This document shows, piece by piece, positions 38,059 to 48,798 of a DNA stretch of 64,000 nucleotides. The notes under the pieces were generated by a model. That model worked only from the letters and a program-made list of their open reading frames with translations, searched no databases and was not told the DNA's origin. Position 1 is the stretch's first letter. Each line of letters opens with the position of its first letter. Location: the NCBI RefSeq assembly GCF_016429255.1, contig NZ_JAELUG010000010.1, forward strand, positions 23,366 through 87,365, given 5' to 3'. The position numbers and the translations under genes are program-made. This DNA comes from Rhizobium sp. ASV8 (GTDB lineage: Bacteria; Pseudomonadota; Alphaproteobacteria; Rhizobiales; Rhizobiaceae).

Positions 38059-38904
38059 ATGGAAAAACGGGAAAATTTCGTGGATCACACCTTTCTGCAA
38101 TCCACGCTTCGCGAATTGCAGGCCGTCTGGCGCTCGCCGCGGCTTTGGGGAACCTTCATAACGGTCGTCTTGATCTTTGCCGTAACAGGTCCCTATGGCA
38201 CCTTTTCGCGCCTGATGCCGGGCGCGCGGCTGGGCTACTGGCTCGTTCTTCACGCCATGGCCTGGTCCATCGCTATCGTCTTCTCCATTATTGCTGAAAT
38301 CCTCCTGCGCCAATGGATGAGCAGCTTGTTCGTCCGAATGATGACCGGATCGATCATCGCGGCACTCCCGATCGGCTTCGGCATCAGTCTCGTCGATCTG
38401 GCATTCTTCGGAACCGTGCCCGGCTTGGCAGACAGCCTGCGCCAGTCGCTGACCTCACTGCCGCTTTGCCTGCTCTTCTGTTTTCTGACCTATTTGACGA
38501 TGCACCAGCAAATCGCGACTGCGGCGGCGGGATCCACCGAGGAGAACCCGGGTCCAGCCCCAGTCAAGATATCCGAAATCAAAGACCCGCCAACACAAGC
38601 ACCTATCGTGACGCGCCTGAAACCGGAAAATCGCGGAGCTCTCGTCAGGCTCGCTGTTCGAGACCACTATACCGAAGTCATCACGAGCCGCGGCCGTGAA
38701 CTTGTGCTGCTGCGCTTCGGCGACGCGTTGATGGAAATCGGCGATACCGAAGGCATGCGCCTGCATCGATCTCATTGGATTGCCGCAAGCCATGTGGCTG
38801 CATTGAAACGCGACAACGGCAAGCTTTTCATCATAGCCCGCGACGGTACGGAAATGCCGGTGAGCCGCCCCTACGCCGAAGCCGTTCGCCGCCGTTTCGG
38901 CTAG
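38059..38904 (+). CDS. Membrane-anchored LytTR-family transcriptional regulator
   Basis: A 281-residue protein with four predicted membrane segments in its first half (about 30-48, 58-82, 94-115 and 125-145), a Pro-rich linker, and a C-terminal LytTR DNA-binding domain (about 190-281: VRLAVRDHYTEVITSRGREL, then LHRSHWIAASHVAALKRDNG and the closing MPVSRPYAEAVRRRFG). Such proteins sense a membrane signal and bind DNA directly, without a separate response regulator. It is divergent from the DUF2306 membrane protein, which may be its target or signal partner. Confidence 0.87.
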   Translation: MEKRENFVDHTFLQSTLRELQAVWRSPRLWGTFITVVLIFAVTGPYGTFSRLMPGARLGYWLVLHAMAWSIAIVFSIIAEILLRQWMSSLFVRMMTGSIIAALPIGFGISLVDLAFFGTVPGLADSLRQSLTSLPLCLLFCFLTYLTMHQQIATAAAGSTEENPGPAPVKISEIKDPPTQAPIVTRLKPENRGALVRLAVRDHYTEVITSRGRELVLLRFGDALMEIGDTEGMRLHRSHWIAASHVAALKRDNGKLFIIARDGTEMPVSRPYAEAVRRRFG

Positions 38905-39073
38905 CGCGGGCAAAGTATGCAGAATTCATGTCGATTCCGCCATTTATGGGGTTCCGTTTGCAAATACATTTGCCTATAAGCCGCTTCTAGCCTGAAAATA
39001 TTGCCCATGCGCCCCGACCGGTGATCTCCCACCCTGGCCGGCTTTTTGCGCAACAAAAAATGGATGTGAGCCC

Positions 39074-42559
<3,486 letters not shown>

Positions 42560-42576
42560 CGGTTAAAATTCGTCAC

Positions 42577-42613
42577 GGCGAATGTGGGCAACGATAGCTG
42601 GCTCACATTCGCC
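42577..42613 (+). terminator. Hairpin after carB
   Basis: GGCGAATGTGGGC pairs with GCTCACATTCGCC (13 bp, one G-T pair), starting 17 bases after the stop codon. No T run follows; possible terminator or RNA-stabilising end. Confidence 0.45.
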
Positions 42614-42769
42614 TCGATAAGATTCAGCCGATGCAGGGATAATGGAAGCCGCCGCCTCGTCGAACAGGCTTCAACGTATGCGAGCGGGAAGCGCCACTCC
42701 TTTAAGCATCGAATCTTCTGGAAATCGGCTGTCGCAATCTGCTATAGATGACAAAATAGTGGCTCTACT

Positions 42770-42806
42770 GGTTCCGAAGTACCCCTTCGGAACCTGTTTT
42801 CTTTTG
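42770..42806 (+). terminator. Terminator-like hairpin in the greA leader
   Basis: GGTTCCGAAG pairs perfectly with CTTCGGAACC, followed by TGTTTTCTTTTG. It lies 54 bases before the greA start codon and downstream of a possible -10 hexamer (CTATAG near 42741), so it would be transcribed as part of the greA leader and could attenuate greA or release a short leader RNA. Confidence 0.7.
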
Positions 42807-42847
42807 TGTGTGCGGAAGAGCAGCGCAGGGACTGAAGGATAAGGAAA

Positions 42848-43324
42848 ATGGTTGAAAAGGTACCGATGACGCAGAGCGGGTTCGTCAAGCTGCAGGAAGA
42901 ACTGCGTTGGCGTCAGCAGGAAGAGCGCCCGCGAATCATCGAGGCAATTGCGGAAGCACGCGCCCATGGCGATCTTTCCGAAAACGCCGAGTACCATGCT
43001 GCCAAGGAAGCCCAGAGCCACAATGAAGGCCGCATCGGCGAGCTTGAGGATCTGACGGCACGTGCAGAAGTCATCGACCTCACCAAGATGTCCGGCTCGA
43101 AGATCAAGTTCGGCGCCAAGGTGAAGCTGGTCGACGAGGACACCGAGGAAGAAAAGATCTATCAGATCGTCGGTGACCAGGAAGCCGATGTGAAGGCCGG
43201 CCGCATTTCCATCTCTTCGCCGATCGCCCGCGCGCTGATCGGCAAGGAAGTCGGCGATTCCATCGAAGTCAATGCGCCAGGCGGCGCCAAGGCATACGAA
43301 ATCCTCTCCATCACCTGGGGCTGA
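42848..43324 (+). CDS. greA: Transcription elongation factor GreA
   Basis: A 158-residue factor that binds the RNA polymerase secondary channel and rescues backtracked complexes. The N-terminal coiled coil (residues 1-75) includes [20 protein letters not shown] and the tip acidic pair region [15 protein letters not shown] (D42, E45). The C-terminal globular domain ends [27 protein letters not shown] lies before the ATG. The leader contains a terminator-like hairpin. The LPS mannosyltransferase gene begins 6 bases after the greA stop codon, so they are co-transcribed. Confidence 0.96.
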   Translation: MVEKVPMTQSGFVKLQEELRWRQQEERPRIIEAIAEARAHGDLSENAEYHAAKEAQSHNEGRIGELEDLTARAEVIDLTKMSGSKIKFGAKVKLVDEDTEEEKIYQIVGDQEADVKAGRISISSPIARALIGKEVGDSIEVNAPGGAKAYEILSITWG

Positions 43325-43330
43325 TTGCCT

Positions 43331-44410
43331 GTGCGCGATCGTAATTCAGCGCATGCCTCCGATCTCCGCGAGATCGAGATCATCGCAACGAACTTCAAGC
43401 GCCGGTTGTCCGGCGTGACTTCGACGATCGTGCAACTCATCCCCAAGCAGATCGAACTTGGCTATCGTATCGCCACGCTCGGTCCTGGCTTGCCGGAAGA
43501 TCTGCCAAGACTCGGCTGGCTCAGGCTTCCCGGTCTTTGGTTAAGGCCTCGCCGGCAGCGCCATCGTATCTGGCACGCCCGCCGCAACAACGAAATGCTG
43601 GTGGGCCTGCTGCTGCGTTCGGTATTGCGCATGCCGCTGAAGCTGGTTTTCACTTCGGCGGCGCAGCGGCGCCACACGGGCTATACGCGCTGGCTCATCC
43701 GCCGCATGAATGCAGTGATCGCCACCAGCACCCGTTCCGGCAGTTTCCTGCAGGTTCCGCATACCGTCATCCAGCACGGTGTCGATCTCAATCGCTTTCA
43801 TCCACCGGAAACAGCGGACGACCGCATGTCCGCTACCGGACTGCCCGGCACCTACCTGATCGGCTGCTTCGGTCGCGTTCGACACCAGAAAGGTACGGAT
43901 CTCTTCGTCAAGGCGATGATAGAGCTTCTGCCGAGCCATCCCGATTGGACGGCAATCGTCTGCGGCCGGGTCACTGCTGAACATCGTGGCTTTGGCGACG
44001 AACTGGAAAAGATGGTCGCTACCGCCGGCCTCTCCGATCGCATACGCTTCATGGGCGAAGTCGATGACATCAAGCCGTGGTATCGTCGCTCGACGCTTTA
44101 CGTCGCCCCTTCCCGCAACGAGGGTTTTGGCCTGACGCCGCTCGAAGCCATGGCATCGCGCACCGCCGTCGTCGCTTCGGATGCCGGCGCCTATGCCGAG
44201 ATGATCGTTCCGGGTGAAACCGGTGCCGTCGTGCCCGCTGGGGACGGTGAGGCTCTGACCAAGGCTATTGCTTTCTATCTGGCCGATCCCGAAGAGGCGC
44301 TTCGCCAGGGCGACAATGCCGTACGCCATGTGCGTAGCGAGTTCGCGCTTGAAAAGGAAGCGACCGCTATCGGCGACGTCTATCGACAGGTACTCGCCGC
44401 AAACCGCTGA
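43331..44410 (+). CDS. lpcC: LPS core mannosyltransferase, GT4 family (LpcC/LpsB)
   Basis: A 359-residue GT-B fold glycosyltransferase that adds mannose to the inner core of rhizobial lipopolysaccharide. The N-terminus IEIIATNFKRRLSGVTSTIV is that of Rhizobium LpcC/Sinorhizobium LpsB. The C-terminal nucleotide-sugar domain has the GT4 marks GCFGRVRHQKGTDLFVKAM and the EX7E motif in APSRNEGFGLTPLEAMA. I take the GTG at 43331 (MRDRNS) as start, with GGGG 9 bases ahead. It is placed after greA, as in Sinorhizobium greA-lpsB. It is convergent, 11 bases apart, with the next gene. Confidence 0.88.
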   Translation: MRDRNSAHASDLREIEIIATNFKRRLSGVTSTIVQLIPKQIELGYRIATLGPGLPEDLPRLGWLRLPGLWLRPRRQRHRIWHARRNNEMLVGLLLRSVLRMPLKLVFTSAAQRRHTGYTRWLIRRMNAVIATSTRSGSFLQVPHTVIQHGVDLNRFHPPETADDRMSATGLPGTYLIGCFGRVRHQKGTDLFVKAMIELLPSHPDWTAIVCGRVTAEHRGFGDELEKMVATAGLSDRIRFMGEVDDIKPWYRRSTLYVAPSRNEGFGLTPLEAMASRTAVVASDAGAYAEMIVPGETGAVVPAGDGEALTKAIAFYLADPEEALRQGDNAVRHVRSEFALEKEATAIGDVYRQVLAANR

Positions 44411-44421
44411 GAAGGCGGGTA

Positions 44422-45330
44422 TTACCCCTTCGGCTTTATCGCAAACCTGTCGTCGTAACTGAAATCATATTTCAGCAGCGCCGAAACCGGAGAATGGTTG
44501 ACAAGCGAAACACCGCGCTCTCCAGCTATTTTCCGCGCGAATACGAGATGCTTGACGATACGGCCCTCAGCTTGGGCGATACCCGAAAACGCAGTATCCT
44601 GCGTGGTTTCGTAAAAGCGCGGCTCACGGGCGTTGGAAATGTCGATCCCGAGAAAGCCGATCGTTCGCTGCGCGCAATATAGAGCGAACTGCAGCGCCGA
44701 TACGGCAACCGACCCGCCGACAAAAACGCCCTGATCCGGCGAGAGCGAGAAACCGGCCAAGCCGGCTGCATCCAGGCGCACATATTGAAGCTTCCGCAGA
44801 TCGTCGAGCGAGCGCCGCCGCGCACCATAGGGCTTGCGAATGTCGTCGATCAGAATGATCGCCTTGTCCGCCAACCAGTTCCTGTCGACCTCGCAAAGCG
44901 CACGCAACACGGCGACCGAGAACAGACAGAGCGAACCGGGAGCGATCTTCGCGCGCATCGTATCGATGTGCCGCCAGACGAAACGTTCATCTTCGATTGC
45001 GATTGCCAGCGGCTCGCCGATGCGCTCACCGGCAAGCCTTATGGCACCGTTCAGCAGAATGGCGCTGCCGGCTTCCATGCTGCTCAAATCGCAATCACGA
45101 ATGGATGGCCCCGAGCCGACGATATAGATCGTCTCGCCGGACCGCTCGCACAACCGATCCATTCTGGCAAGATCTGCGACCTTGGCGCCGCGATAGAACA
45201 CATCGCCGCCGCTCTGGTTGCGGACGATAGTCAGCCCGGGAAACCAATCCTGCACATGTGCCAGAGAGCCGCCCAGGAACACACGCACACCGGACTTGAT
45301 CAAAGATCGATGCCAGGGCCGATGCGTCAT
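44422..45330 (-). CDS. Hypothetical protein, MptE/DUF115-like, linked to lrp and LPS core genes
   Basis: A 302-residue cytoplasmic protein. The segment ETIYIVGSGPSIRDCDLSSM (about 66-85) followed by AILLNGAIRLAGERIGEPLA resembles the nucleotide-binding start of DUF115/MptE-like proteins and some bacterial glycan-modifying transferases. A second conserved-looking block reads GVFVGGSVAVSALQFALYCA and GFLGIDISN. I do not know its substrate. It begins 6 bases after the lrp stop codon, so it is the second gene of an lrp operon. In Sinorhizobium that position belongs to lpsCDE, which suggests an LPS-related role by location only. Confidence 0.62.
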   Translation of the reverse strand: MTHRPWHRSLIKSGVRVFLGGSLAHVQDWFPGLTIVRNQSGGDVFYRGAKVADLARMDRLCERSGETIYIVGSGPSIRDCDLSSMEAGSAILLNGAIRLAGERIGEPLAIAIEDERFVWRHIDTMRAKIAPGSLCLFSVAVLRALCEVDRNWLADKAIILIDDIRKPYGARRRSLDDLRKLQYVRLDAAGLAGFSLSPDQGVFVGGSVAVSALQFALYCAQRTIGFLGIDISNAREPRFYETTQDTAFSGIAQAEGRIVKHLVFARKIAGERGVSLVNHSPVSALLKYDFSYDDRFAIKPKG

Positions 45331-45336
45331 ATCTAC

Positions 45337-45804
45337 CTAGAGCTCTACCAGACCAAGCTTCTTGACCTGCCGAATGGTCAACATCGTGCGTACCGTATCG
45401 ACATGTTCGTTCGCGGTCAAAACCTCGATGACGAAATCCTGGAATCGGGTGAGGTTTTCAGCGACGCAATGCAGCAGAAAATCGCTGTCGCCGGAGACCA
45501 TCCAAGCTTGCCGCACCAGCGGCCATGCTGCGGTCGAGCTGGCGAAAGCCTTGAGATTGGCCTCGGATTGATGCTTGAGACCGACCATGCAGAAAGCCAC
45601 GAGATCGAAGCCGAGCTTCGGGCTGTTCAACATGGCGTGATAGCCTTCGATGACGCCTGCCTCTTCGAGCTTGCGCACCCGGCGCAGGCATGGCGGCGCG
45701 GAGATGCCCACCCGGTCCGCGAGTTCGACGTTGGTCATCCGTCCGTCCCGCTGGAGTTCCCGCAGAATCTTGATATCGATGGCATCGAGTTCAGCGCGAA
45801 GCAC
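45337..45804 (-). CDS. lrp: Lrp/AsnC-family transcriptional regulator
   Basis: About 155 residues: an N-terminal helix-turn-helix (DAIDIKILRELQRDGRMTNV then ELADRVGISAPPCLRRVRKL) and a C-terminal RAM/AsnC ligand domain (WMVSGDSDFLLHCVAENL). The opening and the CLRRVRKLEEAGVIEGYHA stretch are those of the global Lrp type that binds leucine or other amino acids and wraps DNA as an octamer. Several start codons are possible; I use the GTG at 45804, 9 bases after AAAGG, with a TTG at 45810 as an alternative. It heads an operon with the MptE-like gene and is divergent from trxB. Confidence 0.92.
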   Translation of the reverse strand: MLRAELDAIDIKILRELQRDGRMTNVELADRVGISAPPCLRRVRKLEEAGVIEGYHAMLNSPKLGFDLVAFCMVGLKHQSEANLKAFASSTAAWPLVRQAWMVSGDSDFLLHCVAENLTRFQDFVIEVLTANEHVDTVRTMLTIRQVKKLGLVEL

Positions 45805-46043
45805 TTGCAATTGCCTTTCTTTAATTCCCCCTCGCCAGCTTCTATATAAGGCACGAAAATTCGCAAGAAAGTTTCTCTGGGCTGACCGATTCTTACACAA
45901 AGCAGATTTGCCCTGTTAGTAATGCAAGGCTGCCCTTGAATAAATGCATAAGGCAATCATAAATGGAGCGGCGGATCGCGAAATCGCCTGCTTTACCCGA
46001 TTGAAGCCGCGGTTTCGAACTCGCTGAATTGAAAGGACTGACT

Positions 46044-47018
46044 ATGCCCGCCCGCCACACCAAGGTGCTCATCATCGGCTCTGGCCCAGCCGGCTATACC
46101 GCCGCTGTTTACGCCGCCCGCGCGATGCTGCAGCCGGTACTGATCGCAGGAATGGAACAGGGCGGCCAGCTGATGATCACGACGGATGTCGAAAATTATC
46201 CGGGCTTTGCCGATCCGATCCAGGGTCCGTGGCTGATGGAACAGATGCTCCAGCAGGCGCAGCATGTCGGCGCCGAGATCGTCAACGACCTGGTGACCGA
46301 AGTCGACACCACCAAGCGTCCTTTCGTCGCCCACACGGATAGCGGCCAGATCTGGACCGCCGACACGCTCATTATTGCCACCGGCGCCAAGGCGAAATGG
46401 CTCGGCATCGAGAGCGAACAGCATTTCCAGGGTTTCGGCGTTTCCGCTTGCGCCACCTGCGACGGCTTCTTCTATCGCAACAAGGACGTCATCGTGGTCG
46501 GTGGCGGCAACAGCGCCGTCGAAGAGGCACTGTACCTCTCCAATATCGCCAAGTCGGTGACCGTGGTGCATCGCCGCGACAGCTTCCGCTCGGAAAAGAT
46601 CCTGCAGGAACGTCTGTTTGCCAAGGCAAACGTCAAGGTTCTCTGGAACACGGAAGTTGCCGAGATCACCGGTACGCCGGCCAAGCCGCCGATGCCGCCG
46701 TCTGTGACGGGCGCTCGCCTGCGCGACGCACGCACGGGCGCCATCACCGAGCTGCCGATCGACGGCGTCTTCGTTGCGATCGGCCACGCGCCGGCAACGG
46801 AACTCTTCAAGGGCAAGCTGAAGCTCAAGGACAACGGTTATCTCTGGACCGCAGCCGATTCGACCGCGACCAGCGTCGACGGCATCTATGCCGCCGGCGA
46901 TGTGACCGACGATACGTTCCGACAGGCGATCACTGCAGCGGGGATGGGCTGCATGGCCGCGCTTGAGGCGGAACGCTACTTGACCGGGCACATGCCCGTC
47001 GCCGTGGCTGCGGAGTGA
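46044..47018 (+). CDS. trxB: Thioredoxin-disulfide reductase
   Basis: A 324-residue flavoprotein that reduces thioredoxin with NADPH. FAD-binding GSGPAG at 12-17, redox-active CATC at 136-139, NADPH-binding GGGNSA at 153-158, and the C-terminal FAD motif YAAGDVTDDTFRQAITAAGM. GAAAGG lies 8 bases before the chosen ATG. It lies directly before lsrB on the same strand (23-base gap), placing a thiol redox enzyme with a redox-responsive regulator. Confidence 0.97.
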   Translation: MPARHTKVLIIGSGPAGYTAAVYAARAMLQPVLIAGMEQGGQLMITTDVENYPGFADPIQGPWLMEQMLQQAQHVGAEIVNDLVTEVDTTKRPFVAHTDSGQIWTADTLIIATGAKAKWLGIESEQHFQGFGVSACATCDGFFYRNKDVIVVGGGNSAVEEALYLSNIAKSVTVVHRRDSFRSEKILQERLFAKANVKVLWNTEVAEITGTPAKPPMPPSVTGARLRDARTGAITELPIDGVFVAIGHAPATELFKGKLKLKDNGYLWTAADSTATSVDGIYAAGDVTDDTFRQAITAAGMGCMAALEAERYLTGHMPVAVAAE

Positions 47019-47041
47019 AGCAGCCAATGAGGGGAAACGGC

Positions 47042-47938
47042 ATGCCATTGGATTGGGACAAGCTGCGTATTTTTCACGCGGCTGCCGAAGCGGGTTCATT
47101 CACGCATGCGGCGGATAAATTGCATTTGTCCCAATCCGCCATCAGCCGACAGGTCAGCGCACTTGAGCAGGACGTCGGCATAAAGCTTTTCCATCGCCAC
47201 GCGCGCGGCCTTATCCTTACCGAACAGGGTGAGTTGCTGTATCGCACGGCGCACGACGTTCTGCTGAAGCTCGAAACGGTCAAAATGCAATTGACCGAAA
47301 CGACCGATAAGCCGAGCGGCAAGCTGCGCGTCACGACGACGGTCGGCCTCGGCCAGGGTTGGCTGACGGACAAGATCCAGGAATTCCTGCAGCTCTATCC
47401 AGACATGCAGATTCAGCTGATCCTCGACAACGAGGAGCTGGACGTGAACATGCGCCATGCGGATTGCGCCATTCGTCTGCGCCAGCCGCAGCAGTCGGAC
47501 CTCATCCAGCGCAAGCTCTTCACGGTGCATATGCACGTCTACGCCGCCCCCTCCTACATCAACCGCCACGGCGAGCCGCAATCGGTGGAAGATCTGGACG
47601 AGCACCGCATCATCAGCTTCGGCGAACCGGCGCCCAATTACCTGCTCGATGTCAATTGGCTTGAGATCGCCGGAAGGTCGTCGGACAACAAGCGCATACC
47701 GCATCTGCAGATCAACAGTCAGACCTCGATCAAGCGGGCCTGCCTGCTCGGCATCGGTATTGCGGTCCTGCCCGATTACATCGTCGGTCGCGACCCAGGC
47801 CTTATTCAGCTCGCCATCAACGCTGACGTGCCCTCCTTCGATACGTATTTCTGCTACCCCGACGAGATGAAAAACGCAGCTAAGCTCAAGGTTTTTCGAG
47901 ATTTTATCGTCGCCAAGGCCAGAAACTGGAATTTCTAA
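47042..47938 (+). CDS. lsrB: LysR-family regulator, LsrB type
   Basis: A 298-residue LysR regulator: MPLDWDKLRIFHAAAEAGSF, then HTH HLSQSAISRQVSALEQDVG, and an effector domain with Cys142, Cys234 and Cys271. Its place between trxB and tandem AbcR RNAs, with lrp and the LPS mannosyltransferase gene upstream, is the setting of LsrB of Sinorhizobium and Agrobacterium. There LsrB controls an lrp-LPS operon and oxidative stress genes and responds through Cys oxidation (family knowledge). GAGGGGAAACGGC precedes the ATG. Symbol inferred from sequence type plus synteny. Confidence 0.85.
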   Translation: MPLDWDKLRIFHAAAEAGSFTHAADKLHLSQSAISRQVSALEQDVGIKLFHRHARGLILTEQGELLYRTAHDVLLKLETVKMQLTETTDKPSGKLRVTTTVGLGQGWLTDKIQEFLQLYPDMQIQLILDNEELDVNMRHADCAIRLRQPQQSDLIQRKLFTVHMHVYAAPSYINRHGEPQSVEDLDEHRIISFGEPAPNYLLDVNWLEIAGRSSDNKRIPHLQINSQTSIKRACLLGIGIAVLPDYIVGRDPGLIQLAINADVPSFDTYFCYPDEMKNAAKLKVFRDFIVAKARNWNF

Positions 47939-48026
47939 CGAAGGTAAGTCACTGATAACGAACTCCTTTTTGCTATCGGCATATCAGTCACGCATATGAT
48001 GCATGGCTGATATGCACAAAATAGAG

Positions 48027-48055
48027 TTGAAGCCTGCCCATATAACTACCATATC
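48027..48055 (+). promoter_or_regulatory. Sigma70-type promoter of the first AbcR RNA
   Basis: TTGAAG (48027-48032), a 17-base spacer and CATATC (48050-48055). Transcription would start near 48062, right where similarity between the two RNA copies begins. Confidence 0.65.
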
Positions 48056-48061
48056 GCACAT

Positions 48062-48177
48062 AGCTGATGCACACGGTGGCTTTTCCTCCCAGTTCCACCG
48101 CATTGGCTGTTCCCCTCTGGAGGTTTTTGACCTTCATACCTATAGGGCCCTGGTTTACTCCGGCGGCCCTTTTTTTT
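48062..48177 (+). ncRNA. abcR1: AbcR-type trans-acting small RNA (alpha-r15 family), copy 1
   Basis: About 116 nt. Contains two CU-rich, anti-Shine-Dalgarno-like single-stranded motifs (TTTTCCTCCCAGTTCC and GTTCCCCTC) and ends in a hairpin AGGGCC ... GGCCCT followed by eight T. Tandem AbcR1/AbcR2 RNAs next to lsrB are known in Sinorhizobium, Agrobacterium and Brucella, where they bind Hfq and silence mRNAs of ABC-transporter solute-binding proteins and other uptake genes. Identification rests on motifs, length, terminator and position; 5' end inferred from the promoter. The copy number labels 1 and 2 follow gene order only. Confidence 0.85.
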
Positions 48178-48229
48178 GCCTTTTTGAATCTGGCGCGGCA
48201 AATGCATAACTGCCATGCACAAAAAAGCA

Positions 48230-48258
48230 TTGCGCACTGCACAAATTAGCATCATAAC
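48230..48258 (+). promoter_or_regulatory. Sigma70-type promoter of the second AbcR RNA
   Basis: TTGCGC (48230-48235), a 17-base spacer and CATAAC (48253-48258), at the same distance from the repeat start as in copy 1. Upstream sequence differs from copy 1, so the two RNAs can be regulated separately. Confidence 0.55.
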
Positions 48259-48264
48259 GCACAC

Positions 48265-48381
48265 AGCTGATGCACATGGTGGCTTTTCCTCCCAGTTCCA
48301 CCGCATTGGCTGTTCCCCTCTGGAGGTTTTGACCTTCACACCTATAAGGGCCCTGGTTTATACCGGTGGCCCTCTTTTTTT
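48265..48381 (+). ncRNA. abcR2: AbcR-type trans-acting small RNA (alpha-r15 family), copy 2
   Basis: About 117 nt, nearly identical to copy 1 from GCTGATGCACA to the terminator. Both CU-rich motifs are the same. Differences are few: one T less in the GGTTTT run, CACACC for CATACC, and TATACCGGTGG for TACTCCGGCGG in the terminator loop. It ends AGGGCC ... GGCCCT-C-TTTTTTT. Separate promoter and terminator show that it is an independent unit. Confidence 0.85.
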
Positions 48382-48503
48382 GCCCATTTTTTAAGCGCGC
48401 ACTCCGGCTGCCTTGCAGAAAATAATATTCTGCGGCGCTCTTGATATATCGAAAACCATCGATACATAAATCGTAATTATTCGATATTCATCCAGTGAAC
48501 ACC

Positions 48504-48797
48504 ATGGACAAGAACGAGATACTCAAGGCTCTGGCCAATCCGGCACGGCTTGAAATCCTGAACCACCTCAAGGATCCGCATACCCATTTCCCTACCCAGG
48601 AACATCCGCTGGAGCTTGGCGTTTGCGCCAGCCAGTTCGAACGCTGCGGCCTATCGCAATCCACCGTGTCTGCCCATCTCAGCACGCTGCACCGCGCCGG
48701 CCTGGTGACGACACGGCGCCTGGGCCAATGGATTTTCTACAAACGTAACGAGGAAACCATCGCGGCATTCCTCGAAGCCATGCAAAAGGAACTTTGA
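48504..48797 (+). CDS. ArsR-family helix-turn-helix repressor
   Basis: A 97-residue winged-helix protein: MDKNEILKALANPARLEIL opens the fold, and GLSQSTVSAHLSTLHRAGLV is the recognition helix region with RRLGQWIFYKRNEE as wing. Two Cys (in LGVCASQFERCGLS, about 40-48) flank the start of the recognition part and could sense thiol-reactive compounds or metals; this is inference. A GTG 9 bases upstream is an alternative start. It starts an operon with an MFS exporter and an ene-reductase. It lies downstream of the AbcR genes. Confidence 0.88.
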   Translation: MDKNEILKALANPARLEILNHLKDPHTHFPTQEHPLELGVCASQFERCGLSQSTVSAHLSTLHRAGLVTTRRLGQWIFYKRNEETIAAFLEAMQKEL

Positions 48798-48798
48798 C

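Noticed and set aside
48003..48339. Short open frames and a direct repeat that could suggest a small protein family, a CRISPR-like repeat or an IS remnant
   Set aside because: Only two units, each with promoter, CU-rich motifs and T-run terminator: AbcR RNAs. No spacers, no transposase, no coding signal.
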